From the NCBI RefSeq assembly GCF_040361275.1, contig NZ_APNH01000004.1:372001-436000 (forward strand): 64,000 bases of DNA. The letters are read 5' to 3'. The stretch is from Salinisphaera sp. T31B1. Lineage in GTDB: Bacteria > Pseudomonadota > Gammaproteobacteria > Nevskiales > Salinisphaeraceae. Positions within the stretch are counted from its first letter, which is position 1, and each line of letters opens with the position of its first letter. Positions 18,305 through 27,964 of the stretch are shown here, one piece after another. A program made the translations under genes and the position numbers. A model generated the notes under the pieces. It did no database searches, was not told where the DNA came from, and worked only from the letters and a program-made list of their open reading frames with translations.

Positions 18305-19429
18305 ATGACCGCCACAGTCAGCGATCAGGCGCACGACGGGATTCGTTCGCTGCACACCTACGTACCGGGCAAACCGATCGAGGATCTCAAGCGCGAGCTC
18401 GGGCTGGACTCGATCATCAAGCTGGCTTCGAACGAGAATCCCCTCGGCACCTCACCCAGGGCGCTGGCGGCGCTGCGCGCGTTCGACGGCGATCTGTATC
18501 GCTACCCCGACGGCAGCGGCTTTGAACTCAAGGCCAAGATCGCCGCTCGTCATGGGGTCGAGCCCTCTTGCGTTACGCTCGGCAACGGTTCGAACGATAT
18601 TCTCGAACTGGCCGCGCGGGTGTTTCTGGGCCCGGGCAAGAACGCGGTGGTCTCGCAATATTCGTTTGCGGTGTATCCGATCGTTGCGCGCGCGGTCAAC
18701 GCCGAGGTGCGCGAGGTGCCGGCGCTGGGGTCGGCGGCCGACATGCCGTGCGGCCACGACCTCGAGGCGATACAGGCGCGTATCGATGAACACACGGGCG
18801 TGGTCTTTCTGGCCAGCCCTAACAATCCGACCGGCACCTGGTTGGCCGCCGCGGCCGTCGAGGCCTTCCTCGAAGCCGTTCCGGCGACAACGGTCGTGCT
18901 GCTCGACCAGGCCTATGTCGAATACCAGACAAGCGCCGAGCAACCGGATGTGCACGCCTGGCTGGCGCGTTTTCCGAACCTGATCGTCACGCGCACGTTT
19001 TCCAAGATCTACGGCATGGCGGCGCTGCGCTTCGGCTATGGTCTGTCTTCGTCCGACGTGGCGGATTATCTCAACCGGATCCGGCAGCCGTTCAACGTCA
19101 ACATGCTCGCCATGCACTGCGCGGCCGCCGCGCTGGACGATGATGACTTCATCGAGCGTTCGATCGCTAGCAACACGGCCGAGCGCAGCTCACTGGTACG
19201 TGAACTCACGGCCCGCGGTCTGGATTGTCTGCCGTCACAGGCGAACTTCATCACGTTCGACTGTCATCAGGCGTCCGCGCCGCTGTACGACGCCCTGCTG
19301 CATGAGGGCGTGATTGTGCGGCCGTTGGCCAGTTACGACATGCCCGAACATCTACGCGTGACCGTGGGCACGGCAGAAGAGAACCGCCGGTTCCTCGACG
19401 CGCTCGATACGGTGCGGAATTCCGCATGA
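18305..19429 (+). CDS. hisC: Histidinol-phosphate/aromatic aminotransferase
   Basis: This is a class I/II PLP aminotransferase of 374 residues. KLASNENPLGTSP opens the family domain, and the PLP lysine is Lys234 in RTFSKIYGMAALRFGYG. FLASPNNPTGTW and LLDQAYVEY are substrate and cofactor segments. HisC-type enzymes use histidinol phosphate, but copies placed in aromatic operons (hisC2) can also transaminate prephenate or phenylpyruvate. The position between pheA and tyrA suggests that role here; a separate his-operon copy, if any, is outside the window. Its stop overlaps the tyrA start (ATGA). Confidence 0.93.
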   Translation: MTATVSDQAHDGIRSLHTYVPGKPIEDLKRELGLDSIIKLASNENPLGTSPRALAALRAFDGDLYRYPDGSGFELKAKIAARHGVEPSCVTLGNGSNDILELAARVFLGPGKNAVVSQYSFAVYPIVARAVNAEVREVPALGSAADMPCGHDLEAIQARIDEHTGVVFLASPNNPTGTWLAAAAVEAFLEAVPATTVVLLDQAYVEYQTSAEQPDVHAWLARFPNLIVTRTFSKIYGMAALRFGYGLSSSDVADYLNRIRQPFNVNMLAMHCAAAALDDDDFIERSIASNTAERSSLVRELTARGLDCLPSQANFITFDCHQASAPLYDALLHEGVIVRPLASYDMPEHLRVTVGTAEENRRFLDALDTVRNSA

Positions 19430-20328
19430 CCGGTACCGACGATGCCTTCGCGGATACGCCGGTCGCGATCGTCGGCCTGGGGCTGATCGGCGGGTCGATC
19501 GCACGCGGACTCCGCCAGGCAGGGCACCGCGGCCGGCTGACCGGTTGTGTTGTCGACGCCGCTGACGTCGCCACCGCGGAACGCCTCGGCCTGGTCGATC
19601 ATGTGTCGACCGAACTCGGCGAGGCGGTCGCCGGCGCGGCGCTCGTCATCGTGGCCGTGCCCGTGGGCGCAATGGCGTCGGTGTTCGCAGAGCTGGGCGC
19701 GCATCTGGGCGCCGATACCGCGGTCACCGACGTCGGCAGCACGAAGATGTCGGTGATCGCGGATGCCCGGGCCGGCCTGGGCAAGGCCATCGGCCGGTTC
19801 GTGCCGGGCCATCCGATTGCGGGCACCGAGCACAGCGGCCTCGAAGCCGGGGTGGCCGGCCTGTTCAACCAGCGTCGGGTGATCCTGGCGCCCACGCCCG
19901 AGACCGATGCCGATGCGCTGGCCCGTGTCGAAGCATTCTGGCAATCGCTCGGCGCGCAGATCAGCGAAATGGATGCCGCCCACCACGACGAGGTTCTGGC
20001 CGCGACCAGCCATCTGCCGCACGTACTCGCCTTCGCCCTGGTCGATACGCTCGCGCGCATGGCCGAACGAACCGAGATTTTCGCCTATGCGGCCGGCGGC
20101 TTTGCCGATTTCACCCGGATCGCATCCAGCGATCCGGCCCTGTGGAGCGATATCGTGACCGCCAACCGTCAAGCGATCGGTCCGGTGCTGGATCGATATA
20201 TCGGCGATCTGGAACAACTCCGGGCTGCCATCGCGGCTCATGACGGCGATACCCTGGTCGCGGCGTTCGGCCGCGCCAAGCAGGCGCGCGACCGGTTCGC
20301 GCAACGATCCACGAACGACAAGGCTTGA
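19426..20328 (+). CDS. tyrA: Prephenate dehydrogenase
   Basis: This enzyme oxidatively decarboxylates prephenate, or arogenate, on the way to tyrosine. It is 300 residues long, a monofunctional TyrA without a chorismate mutase part. The Rossmann motif is VAIVGLGLIGGSIARGL near residues 14-30. DVGSTKMSV and PGHPIAGTEHSGLEAG contain the catalytic His, and HHDEVLAATSHLPH is also characteristic. It starts at ATG 19426, overlapping hisC. In Pseudomonas the equivalent protein is fused to AroA; here a stop (TGA 20326-20328) separates them by two bases. Confidence 0.95.
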   Translation: MTGTDDAFADTPVAIVGLGLIGGSIARGLRQAGHRGRLTGCVVDAADVATAERLGLVDHVSTELGEAVAGAALVIVAVPVGAMASVFAELGAHLGADTAVTDVGSTKMSVIADARAGLGKAIGRFVPGHPIAGTEHSGLEAGVAGLFNQRRVILAPTPETDADALARVEAFWQSLGAQISEMDAAHHDEVLAATSHLPHVLAFALVDTLARMAERTEIFAYAAGGFADFTRIASSDPALWSDIVTANRQAIGPVLDRYIGDLEQLRAAIAAHDGDTLVAAFGRAKQARDRFAQRSTNDKA

Positions 20329-20330
20329 GC

Positions 20331-21650
20331 ATGCGTCAATTCGAAGTCGCCGCAGGCGGCTCGCTTGCCGGCACCCTGCGCGTACCGGGCGACAAGTCGG
20401 TCTCGCACCGCGCGATCATGTTCTCGGCGATCGCCGAGGGCAGCTCTCGCATCACCGGGTTTCTGGAAAGCGCGGATTGTCTGGCCACCCTGAAAGCGTT
20501 CGAGTCCATGGGCGTGGATTATCGAAGCGAAGGCGACGCGCTGATCGTCGACGGCCGCGGCCTGCACGGGCTCTGTGCGCCCTCCGGCGCGCTGGACCTG
20601 GGCAACTCGGGCACGTCCATGCGCCTGTTGTCCGGCCTGATGGCAGGCCAGAGCTTCGATAGCGTGCTCACCGGCGATGCCAGCCTGTCGCGGCGGCCGA
20701 TGCGCCGGGTGATCGATCCGTTGACCCGCATGGGCGCGCGGATCAGCGCGCAGGATGGCGAGCGTGCACCGCTGACCATCCACGGCGGCCAGACATTGCA
20801 GGCCATCGACTACACGCCGCCGGTGGCCAGCGCCCAGATCAAGTCGTGCGTGCTGCTGGCCGGTCTCTATGCACAGGGCACGACGACGGTCCATGAGCCG
20901 GGCGTCAGCCGTGATCATACCGAACGCATGCTCGATGCTTTCGGTGTACGCCTCGAGCGCGAAGGCGCCACGCTCAGCCTGGCCGGCGGCCAGCCGTTGC
21001 ATGCGTTCGACGTCGCGGTGCCCGCGGATCTGTCTTCGGCCGCGTTTTTCCTGGTCGGGGCCTGTATCGGCCACGGCAGCCGCCTGCGCCTGACCGATGT
21101 CGGCATCAACCCTACGCGCCGTGGCGTCATCGACATCCTGCAAGCGATGGGTGCGCGGATCACGTTGTCCAACGAGCGCCTCCAGGCCGGCGAGCCCGTC
21201 GCCGACATCGACGTGCAGGCCAGCGACCTGCACGGTATCGATATTGGCGCCGACATGGTCGAACTGGCCATCGACGAATTTCCGGCCCTGTTCGTGGCCG
21301 CAGCCTGTGCACGCGGTACCACCCGGCTGACCGGCGCGGCCGAGCTGCGGGTCAAGGAGTCGGACCGTATCGCGGTGATGGCCGAGGGGTTGCGCACGCT
21401 CGGCGTCGAGGTCAGCGTGGCCGACGACGGAATGACCGTCGTCGGCCGGCCCGATGCCGACGCCTTTCACGGCGGCCGGATCGCCAGTCACGAAGATCAC
21501 CGCATCGCCATGGCCTTTGCCATGGCCGGTCTGCGCTCCTCGGCGCCGATCGTGATCGACGACTGCGACTACGTCGATACCTCGTTCCCAGGGTTCGTGG
21601 CGCTTGCTCGTGGTGTGGGCCTTTCGATCGCGGCACGGCAGGCTTCGTGA
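20331..21650 (+). CDS. aroA: 3-phosphoshikimate 1-carboxyvinyltransferase (EPSP synthase)
   Basis: This is the sixth step of the shikimate pathway, joining phosphoenolpyruvate to shikimate 3-phosphate. It has 439 residues counted from ATG 20331; a TTG at 20325 is an alternative. The N-terminal GTLRVPGDKSVSHRAIMFSAIA holds substrate-binding Lys and Ser-Arg residues. LGNSGTSMRLLSGLM and the C-terminal ELRVKESDRIAVMAEGL are the two PROSITE-type signatures, and SHEDHRIAMAFAMAG follows. GDASLSRRPM suggests the ordinary glyphosate-contact segment. The gene shares GTGA with cmk, indicating coupled translation. Confidence 0.97.
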   Translation: MRQFEVAAGGSLAGTLRVPGDKSVSHRAIMFSAIAEGSSRITGFLESADCLATLKAFESMGVDYRSEGDALIVDGRGLHGLCAPSGALDLGNSGTSMRLLSGLMAGQSFDSVLTGDASLSRRPMRRVIDPLTRMGARISAQDGERAPLTIHGGQTLQAIDYTPPVASAQIKSCVLLAGLYAQGTTTVHEPGVSRDHTERMLDAFGVRLEREGATLSLAGGQPLHAFDVAVPADLSSAAFFLVGACIGHGSRLRLTDVGINPTRRGVIDILQAMGARITLSNERLQAGEPVADIDVQASDLHGIDIGADMVELAIDEFPALFVAAACARGTTRLTGAAELRVKESDRIAVMAEGLRTLGVEVSVADDGMTVVGRPDADAFHGGRIASHEDHRIAMAFAMAGLRSSAPIVIDDCDYVDTSFPGFVALARGVGLSIAARQAS

Positions 21651-22342
21651 GTCAGTCGGACACACCGGTCTTGACGCTGGACGGGCCGGGCGGGGCCGGG
21701 AAGGGCACGCTCGCCTCAGCGCTGGCGGCCGAACTCGGCTGGTTTTTGCTCGACAGTGGCGCGCTGTACCGCCTGGTCGGGCTGATCGCGCTGCGAGAGG
21801 GCCTGAACCCGGATGAGCCGGACGACTGTGACATCGCGCGCGAACGAGCGCGTCGTCTGGATCTGCACTTCATGCCGGATACCGGCGCCGGCCAGCGGGT
21901 CCTGCTGGCCGGAGAGGACGTGACCGACCTGATCCGTACCGATGCGATCTCCGATGCGGCCTCCAAATGGGCGGTGCAGCCGGCGATTCGGAGCGCGCTG
22001 CTCGAACGTCAGCGCGATTTCGCGGTCGCGCCCGGCCTGATTGCCGATGGTCGCGACATGGGCACGGTGATCTTCCCGGACGCGGGTCTGAAGATCTATG
22101 TGACCGCCTCGGCCGAGGAGCGGGCGCAGCGGCGCTTCGATCAGTTGTCGGCTACAGGCGTTGATGCTAGTCTTTCGCGGATATATCGAGAGATATTGGA
22201 TCGTGACGCCCGCGACGCCTCGCGGGCCGTTGCGCCATTGAAGCCGGCGGCCGATGCCCATGTCATCGATACCACCGGTGAAACCGTGGCCGCGTCGCTT
22301 GAGCGAGTGCGTGGTCTGGTTCGCGAAAAGGGCTGGCTCTGA
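21647..22342 (+). CDS. cmk: Cytidylate kinase
   Basis: This enzyme phosphorylates CMP and dCMP for nucleic acid synthesis. It has 231 residues. The P-loop GPGGAGKGTLASALA lies near residues 13-27 and LLDSGALYRLVGLIA follows. GLIADGRDMGTVIFPDAGLKIYV is the NMP-binding and core signature. The start is a GTG at 21647 embedded in the aroA stop. In bacteria cmk commonly precedes rpsA, as it does here, 110 bp away. Confidence 0.96.
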   Translation: MSQSDTPVLTLDGPGGAGKGTLASALAAELGWFLLDSGALYRLVGLIALREGLNPDEPDDCDIARERARRLDLHFMPDTGAGQRVLLAGEDVTDLIRTDAISDAASKWAVQPAIRSALLERQRDFAVAPGLIADGRDMGTVIFPDAGLKIYVTASAEERAQRRFDQLSATGVDASLSRIYREILDRDARDASRAVAPLKPAADAHVIDTTGETVAASLERVRGLVREKGWL

Positions 22343-22452
22343 GGTTCGGGCCAGCGGTTTAAGGACCGGCAGCGGCGCAACGCCACTGACCGGATTGTTT
22401 ACTCAACCACCGACGGCACGTTCGCTTTGTGCCGCAGGATTTATCCCCACCC

Positions 22453-24138
22453 ATGTCTGAAAGTTTCGCTGAGCTATTCGAGCAAAGTCTGCAGGGTCGC
22501 ACCATGCAGCCCGGATCCCTGATCAACGCAGAGATCCTGGAAATCAAATCCGATGTGATCATCGTCGACGCCGGGCTCAAGTCCGAAGGCGTCATCCCCA
22601 TCGACGAATTCTACGACGACAACGGAGAGATCTCCGTTGCCGAGGGCGACAAGGTCGAGGTCGCGCTGGAGGCCGTCGAGGACGGCTTCGGTGCCACTCG
22701 CCTGTCCAAGGAAAAAGCTCAGCGTATCCGTACGTGGGACTTCCTTACCGAGGCCTACGAGAACAGCGAGTCCGTGGTCGGTCAGATCAGCGGCAAGGTC
22801 AAGGGCGGCTACACTGTCGACGTTGGCAACATCCGCGCGTTCCTGCCGGGTTCGCTGGTCGACGTGCGCCCGGTGCGCGACACCACCTACCTCGAGGGCA
22901 AGCCGCTCGAGTTCCGTGTCATCAAGCTCGACCGTCTGCGCAACAACGTGGTCGTCTCGCGTCGTGACGTGCTCAAGGAAGAGTACAGCGAAGAGCGCAA
23001 GCAGCTGCTCGACACGCTTCAGGAAGGCATCGTGCTCAAGGGCATCGTCAAGAACCTGGTCGACTACGGCGCGTTCGTGGACCTGGGTGGCATCGACGGC
23101 CTGCTGCACATCACGGACATGTCCTGGAAGCGCATCAAGGATCCTACCGACGTGGTCAACGTCGGCGAGGAGATCGAGGTCAAGGTGCTCAAGTTCGATC
23201 GCGAGCGCACCCGTGTCTCGCTCGGCCTGAAGCAGCTGGGCGACGATCCGTGGGTCGATATCGCGCGTCGCTATCCCGAGCACACCCGTCTGTTCGGCAA
23301 TGTGACCAACATCACCGATTACGGCGCATTCGTCGAAATCGAATCCGGTGTGGAAGGCCTGGTCCACGTCTCCGAAATGGACTGGACCAACAAGAACGTC
23401 AACCCGAACCAGATCGTCAACGTCGGCGACGAGGTCGAGGTCATGGTGCTCGAGATCGACGAGGAGCGTCGTCGTATCTCGCTGGGCATGAAGCAGTGCA
23501 AGTCCAATCCGTGGGAAGACTTCGCCGCGGCCCACCAGCGCAACGACAAGGTCACCGGTCAGATCAAGTCGATCACCGACTTCGGCATCTTCGTCGGCCT
23601 GCCGGGCAACATTGACGGCCTTGTGCATCTGTCCGATCTGTCCTGGAACGAGCAGGGCGAAGAAGTGGTGCGCAACTACTCGAAAGGCGACGAGGTCGAA
23701 GCCGTGGTGCTGTCGATCGACGCCGATCGCGAGCGTATCTCCCTGGGGATCAAGCAGCTGGCACAGGATCCGCTCGGCAACTTCGTCGCCGATCATCCCA
23801 AGGGCAGCGTCGTCTCCGGCAAGATCGACACGGTCGATGCCCGTGGCGCCACCGTGGACCTCGGCAACGATGTGGTCGGTTATATCCGTGCCTCGGATAT
23901 TTCGCGCGACCGTGTCGAAGACGCGCGCACGGCCCTGTCGGAAGGCGCAGAGGTCGAAGCGCGTTTCGTCGGTGTCGATCGTCGCAACCGTACGATCAGC
24001 CTGTCGATCCGTGCCAAGGATGAGAAGGACGAGCAGCAGGCGCTGCGCGATTATGCCGATACGGATGCCTCGACCGGCACCACCAGCCTCGGCGAGCTCC
24101 TCAAGGAGCAGATCGACGCCAGCGATCGCAATAACTAA
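22453..24138 (+). CDS. rpsA: 30S ribosomal protein S1
   Basis: S1 unfolds and recruits mRNA to the 30S subunit. The 561 residues hold six S1 (OB-fold) repeats: the first two are divergent and bind the ribosome, and the later four are close copies with lines such as [22 protein letters not shown] and ISLGMKQC. The start ATG 22453 gives [14 protein letters not shown]. The preceding 20 bases contain no strong Shine-Dalgarno sequence, as in E. coli, where S1 represses its own unusual translation start. A strong terminator follows the stop. The in-frame GTG at 22429 is a less likely start. Confidence 0.98.
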   Translation: MSESFAELFEQSLQGRTMQPGSLINAEILEIKSDVIIVDAGLKSEGVIPIDEFYDDNGEISVAEGDKVEVALEAVEDGFGATRLSKEKAQRIRTWDFLTEAYENSESVVGQISGKVKGGYTVDVGNIRAFLPGSLVDVRPVRDTTYLEGKPLEFRVIKLDRLRNNVVVSRRDVLKEEYSEERKQLLDTLQEGIVLKGIVKNLVDYGAFVDLGGIDGLLHITDMSWKRIKDPTDVVNVGEEIEVKVLKFDRERTRVSLGLKQLGDDPWVDIARRYPEHTRLFGNVTNITDYGAFVEIESGVEGLVHVSEMDWTNKNVNPNQIVNVGDEVEVMVLEIDEERRRISLGMKQCKSNPWEDFAAAHQRNDKVTGQIKSITDFGIFVGLPGNIDGLVHLSDLSWNEQGEEVVRNYSKGDEVEAVVLSIDADRERISLGIKQLAQDPLGNFVADHPKGSVVSGKIDTVDARGATVDLGNDVVGYIRASDISRDRVEDARTALSEGAEVEARFVGVDRRNRTISLSIRAKDEKDEQQALRDYADTDASTGTTSLGELLKEQIDASDRNN

Positions 24139-24152
24139 AAAAAGGCGGCCGG

Positions 24153-24184
24153 AACGCGGGGTGCTTGCGTGCGCCCCGCGTTTT
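24153..24184 (+). terminator. Rho-independent terminator of rpsA
   Basis: A 12-bp stem (AACGCGGGGTGC with GCGCCCCGCGTT, one T-G wobble) closes a six-base loop and runs into TTTT. It lies 14 bases after the rpsA stop and separates rpsA from ihfB. Confidence 0.85.
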
Positions 24185-24208
24185 AACTAGCCTTGATATC
24201 AGCAGGGG

Positions 24209-24226
24209 ATGCGCCGGTCGGCGCAT
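24209..24226 (+). other. Perfect hairpin in the ihfB leader
   Basis: ATGCGCC and GGCGCAT form a perfect 7-bp stem with a GGTC loop, 34 bases before the ihfB start. There is no U-run, so it is not a terminator. It may fold in the 5' leader of ihfB or be an operator; its function is unknown. Confidence 0.4.
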
Positions 24227-24259
24227 ACATCGGGGGCGGCGTTTCAGGGAGAGCGCTGG

Positions 24260-24547
24260 ATGACAAAATCGGAGCTGATCGAACGGCTGGTCCAGCGTCA
24301 GGCGCATATGTCCCACCGGGACGTGGAACTCGCCGTGAAGTTGCTGTTGGATGACGTAATCGCGGAACTGGCCGACGGTGGCCGGGTCGAGATACGCGGA
24401 TTCGGCAGTTTTTCGGTACACCATCGGCCTGCGCGGCGTGGCCGCAACCCGAAGACGGGTGAGTCGGTCGATATTCCGCGCAAGTATGTGCCGCACTTCA
24501 AGCCCGGCAAGGAACTGCGCGAACGCGTGAACAACAGCCATTCTTAA
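24260..24547 (+). CDS. ihfB: Integration host factor subunit beta
   Basis: This is the beta subunit of IHF, the heterodimeric DNA-bending protein used in nucleoid structure, recombination and promoter architecture. It has 95 residues. [14 protein letters not shown] begins the dimer core. [27 protein letters not shown] is the beta-arm region, and the intercalating proline lies in the RNPKTGE segment. ATG 24260 follows a good ribosome site (CAGGGAGAG). Its place after rpsA and before lapA-lapB is the standard gammaproteobacterial order. Confidence 0.97.
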   Translation: MTKSELIERLVQRQAHMSHRDVELAVKLLLDDVIAELADGGRVEIRGFGSFSVHHRPARRGRNPKTGESVDIPRKYVPHFKPGKELRERVNNSHS

Positions 24548-24611
24548 AAGGTTCTGACGATTCGATGGCCCGTATGGCGGCGGGTCGGACGAGCCTGTCA
24601 ACGGGATTTCA

Positions 24612-24902
24612 ATGCTGCGACTGATACGTAACCTGATCGTGATCCTGGGGCTGGTCGTGGGTATCGCCTTCGGTTTCTTCAATTTTCAGCCGGTCGATAT
24701 CGACCTGCTGTTTACCAGTACCGAGGCGCCGCTGGTCGTGATCCTGGCGATCGTGTTCGTGGTCGGTCTATTGCTGGCCGGCATCGTCGCGATGGGCAAG
24801 ATCGCCCGTCTCAAGCGTCGCCTGTCGGGCGCGCAGCGCCGGCTCAGGGACGCAGAAGCCGAAATCTCGAATCTGCGGAGCATGCCTATTCACGATGCTT
24901 GA
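24612..24902 (+). CDS. lapA: Lipopolysaccharide assembly protein A
   Basis: This 96-residue inner-membrane protein of the LapA (YciS) family works with LapB in balancing lipopolysaccharide synthesis. Two hydrophobic segments span about residues 7-24 and 40-62, followed by a basic, coiled-coil-like cytoplasmic tail (IARLKRRLSGAQRRLRDAEAEI). The NFQPVDIDLLF segment between the helices is characteristic. It overlaps lapB by eight bases, so the two are translated together. Confidence 0.9.
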   Translation: MLRLIRNLIVILGLVVGIAFGFFNFQPVDIDLLFTSTEAPLVVILAIVFVVGLLLAGIVAMGKIARLKRRLSGAQRRLRDAEAEISNLRSMPIHDA

Positions 24903-26103
24903 CGGCATCGGTTGGCTGTCTCTGGCGCTGCTGCCGGTCGCAGCCGCGTCGGGCTGGTACGTGCGCGGACGTGCCAAAGGCGATGAAAAGCCGGCACCGC
25001 CGGTCAACGCCGATTATCTCCGCGGCATCAGTCAGCTGGTCAACGACGACGCCGACCAGGCGATCGCGACTTTCTCGCGTCTGCTCGAGATCGATAACGA
25101 CACCGCCGAAACACACCTGGCGCTCGGCAATTTGTTCCGTCGGCAGGGTGAGGTCGACCGTGCCTTGCGTATGCACCAGAACCTGGTCGCACGGCCGAAT
25201 CTGAAACCTCTGCACCGCAATCAGGCGCGCTACGAGCTCGCCCAGGACTATCTGCGGGCGGGCGTGCTGGATCGGGCCGAAAATCTGTTCCGAGAGCTGG
25301 CCGATCAGAATCTGTTCCTGGACCGCTCGCTGTCGGGACTGATCGCCATCTACGAGCAGGAAAGAGACTGGGAACAGGCGATCTCGATCACACGCCGGCT
25401 GGAGCAGGTGCGCGGTACGTCGCTGCGGCCGGTCATCGCCCAGTACTACTGCGAGTTGGCCGAACAAGCGCGGGGTAGCCATTCGCCGGATGTCGCACAG
25501 AAAATGCTCAAGGCGGCACGCCAGTCGTTTCGCGATTGCGCTCGTGCCAGCCTCATCGGCGGGTTGATGGCAGAAAAGGCCGGCGACCCCCAGCGCGCGA
25601 TGCGTATCTATCGCCAGGTGATACGGCAGGACGTCGATTTCATCAGCGAGATCATCGAGCCGATGCGCCGTTGCTACGACACGCTCGAGCAGCCGGACGG
25701 ATACGCGGCATTCCTGCGCGAACTGATGCCGCTCTACGACGGCGCACATCCTCACGTGGCCTATGCGCGTCATCTGCATCGCCAGCGCCAGACCGACGAG
25801 GCTATCGCCCATATCTCGCGTTATCTGCAGTGCGAGCCGAACTGGATCGGCTTCTATCATCTGCTGGACCTGACCTGGTCCCAGACGCGCCGCGGGTTAT
25901 CCGGGCCGATGGACAGCCTGCGCCAGTCGCTCGGCCAGATCATCGAACGCCAACCTACCTATCATTGCGGGCAGTGTGGCTTTTCCGGGCGCTACCTGCA
26001 CTGGCAGTGTCCAAGCTGTCGGCAGTGGAACACCATGGTCCCGGTCCGGGACGTACGGCCCGGACAGCCGGTCAGCGCGCGTCAGGGGCGGAGCGCGGCC
26101 TGA
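24895..26103 (+). CDS. lapB: Lipopolysaccharide assembly protein B
   Basis: LapB (YciM) is an inner-membrane-anchored protein that presents LpxC to FtsH and coordinates lipopolysaccharide synthesis with transport. It has 402 residues: an N-terminal membrane segment (about 4-22), then tetratricopeptide repeats from about 40 to 340 with HLALGNLFRRQGEVDRAL as a clear unit. A C-terminal rubredoxin-like metal knuckle follows, with Cys358, Cys361, Cys372 and Cys375. All four ligands are intact, and in E. coli they are required for function. Its end faces that of bepA across about 100 bp. Confidence 0.96.
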   Translation: MLDGIGWLSLALLPVAAASGWYVRGRAKGDEKPAPPVNADYLRGISQLVNDDADQAIATFSRLLEIDNDTAETHLALGNLFRRQGEVDRALRMHQNLVARPNLKPLHRNQARYELAQDYLRAGVLDRAENLFRELADQNLFLDRSLSGLIAIYEQERDWEQAISITRRLEQVRGTSLRPVIAQYYCELAEQARGSHSPDVAQKMLKAARQSFRDCARASLIGGLMAEKAGDPQRAMRIYRQVIRQDVDFISEIIEPMRRCYDTLEQPDGYAAFLRELMPLYDGAHPHVAYARHLHRQRQTDEAIAHISRYLQCEPNWIGFYHLLDLTWSQTRRGLSGPMDSLRQSLGQIIERQPTYHCGQCGFSGRYLHWQCPSCRQWNTMVPVRDVRPGQPVSARQGRSAA

Positions 26104-26204
26104 CTCCTGCCGTGGATTGACGGGTGTCATCGCGGGCCGAGCCGGGCGTGCGCATGGTAACTGGGTCGGCGAGCCTGCCGCGTGGCCGCATGATCGGCGC
26201 CGGG

Positions 26205-27692
26205 CTAGTACCTGGAGTCCTGTGCGACCCGTTCGCGACATTCGCGCTCCGACCAGGCGGCGTGGCAGGCCTGCACCATCTGGTTGAGCATGGCGCGTAA
26301 TCGTGATTTGTCGAACGCGTTGAGATCGGCCGTCTGGAGCGCCGTCCGCAGCTGGTTGATTGCCTGTGGGTAGGCCCCGCGCATCTGGTAGTACCGGGCC
26401 TGTCGGTAGTAGGCCTCACCCAGCCGGTCTTGGCTTCCGGCCGCGCGCGCCAGCAGCTCCTGGGCTTGGGAGACGTTGTCCAGCAACGTGGTATCGGCGA
26501 GCAAGAAGTCTCTTGCCTTCTCGGTCTGTCCGGTTTCGACGAGCAGCTGTGCGTAGTCCAGCCGGGCCGCCGCACTGTGGGGAAACTGCTTGCGGACCGC
26601 GGTCAGCAGGTCTGCCGCGTCGCCTGCACGGCCGGCTCGGGCATAGGCATCGGCCAGGGCCAGCTGATAGGCCAACAAGCCGGGATGGGCGGTGGCCAGC
26701 GGCTTAAGCAGCTTGATCGCGGCATCGTTCTGGCCCAGGCGTGTCTGCACCAGTGCATATCCGTAGTCCAGCGCCGGCGAGTCGGCCGCGTTGCGTCGCT
26801 GCTGGTAATAGCGGGCCAGCCCGCTCAGCTGGCGGCTGGCCAGCACGCGGGCCCGTTCCTTCATCAGCGGATATTCGTGGTCCTCACGGACTGCGGTGGC
26901 CGGGTAGTCGCCGGCGCGCGCCTCGGCTTCAGCCATGCGCGTGTTGCTGACCGGGTGCGACAGCAGTATCTGTGGCAGCTGGTTGCCATACAGATTGGAG
27001 CGCTTCTGCATTTTCTCGAAGAAGCTGGCCATCGAGTCGGGGTTGAAGCCCGCTTCGGCCATCGTGCGGATGCCCAGCCGATCGGCCTCGTATTCGTGGG
27101 CACGAGTGTAGTTGGTCTGCTGCTGGCCGAGGTTGGATACGCCCGCGCTGACCGCAGCAGAGATCGCGTCCGGATCGCCACCACCGACGATCGCCGCAGC
27201 GATGACGGCGGCTGCGGTGGCCCAGCCCATGCCCGAGGTTGCTTCGATCTGGCGAGCGATATGACGCTGGGTGACGTGCGCCATTTCGTGGCCCATAACC
27301 CCGGCGAGCTCGCTTTCGTTGTCCGTTTCGGTAATCAGACCGGCGTTGACGCCGATATAGCCCCCGGGCAGCGCGAACGCGTTGATCTGGCCGCTATCGA
27401 TGACGTAGAACTGGAATCCGCTGGCTTCGCGCGGGGTATGCGCGGCCAAGCGGGCGCCGACGCCGCTGACGTATTCGCGCAGTTCGAGGTCCTCGATGAT
27501 CATGTTCTCGGCCAGGAGCTGCGAGACGACCTGGCGACCGAGCTTGTCTTCCTCGGCGGGCGACATATAGGTGTCGGCCGGTTGGCCGATGGTCGGCAGT
27601 CTGTAATCCACCGCTGCGTGAACGACGTTCATCGATAGCACGCAGACCAGCAGCGCGCTCATATAGCGGGAAAGGGTGGCGCGAGCGATCAC
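26205..27692 (-). CDS. bepA: M48 family periplasmic metalloprotease with TPR domain, BepA-like
   Basis: BepA (YfgC) is a periplasmic zinc protease/chaperone that helps assemble LptD or degrades stalled outer-membrane proteins. It has 495 residues from GTG 27692 (AAGGGGACC upstream). A Sec signal peptide covers about 1-26. The zinc motif HEMAH is at 135-139 in GVMGHEMAHVTQRH. The third ligand lies in YTRAHEYEADRLG, and the LSHPVSNTRMAEAE segment is typical. The C-terminal half is TPR-like (DYGYALVQTRLGQNDAAIKLL). A function next to lapB fits envelope biogenesis, although the two genes are convergent and not co-transcribed. Confidence 0.92.
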   Translation of the reverse strand: MIARATLSRYMSALLVCVLSMNVVHAAVDYRLPTIGQPADTYMSPAEEDKLGRQVVSQLLAENMIIEDLELREYVSGVGARLAAHTPREASGFQFYVIDSGQINAFALPGGYIGVNAGLITETDNESELAGVMGHEMAHVTQRHIARQIEATSGMGWATAAAVIAAAIVGGGDPDAISAAVSAGVSNLGQQQTNYTRAHEYEADRLGIRTMAEAGFNPDSMASFFEKMQKRSNLYGNQLPQILLSHPVSNTRMAEAEARAGDYPATAVREDHEYPLMKERARVLASRQLSGLARYYQQRRNAADSPALDYGYALVQTRLGQNDAAIKLLKPLATAHPGLLAYQLALADAYARAGRAGDAADLLTAVRKQFPHSAAARLDYAQLLVETGQTEKARDFLLADTTLLDNVSQAQELLARAAGSQDRLGEAYYRQARYYQMRGAYPQAINQLRTALQTADLNAFDKSRLRAMLNQMVQACHAAWSERECRERVAQDSRY

Positions 27693-27964
27693 GACGTGTG
27701 AGGTCCCCTTGGTTCAGCGGCGAGCCGAATCGAGGGCAGGCGTGGTGATACGCCGCTCCCCCGATACCGACCTTCAGACCGCAGGTTAGCGTGTTTCGTT
27801 CATTCGATTAAACTAGCGCCGATAGTTCCGACCCGCCCGAGGCCACCGCCAGGCCCGGGTGCCCGTCGGCCCAGTCAGTCAGGAGTTTTCGTGTCGACAG
27901 ACGTCAGGCCACAGGGCCGCTGCGCCGTTGCGCCAATATGCCATCACCGTTCGAGTCGAATCGC

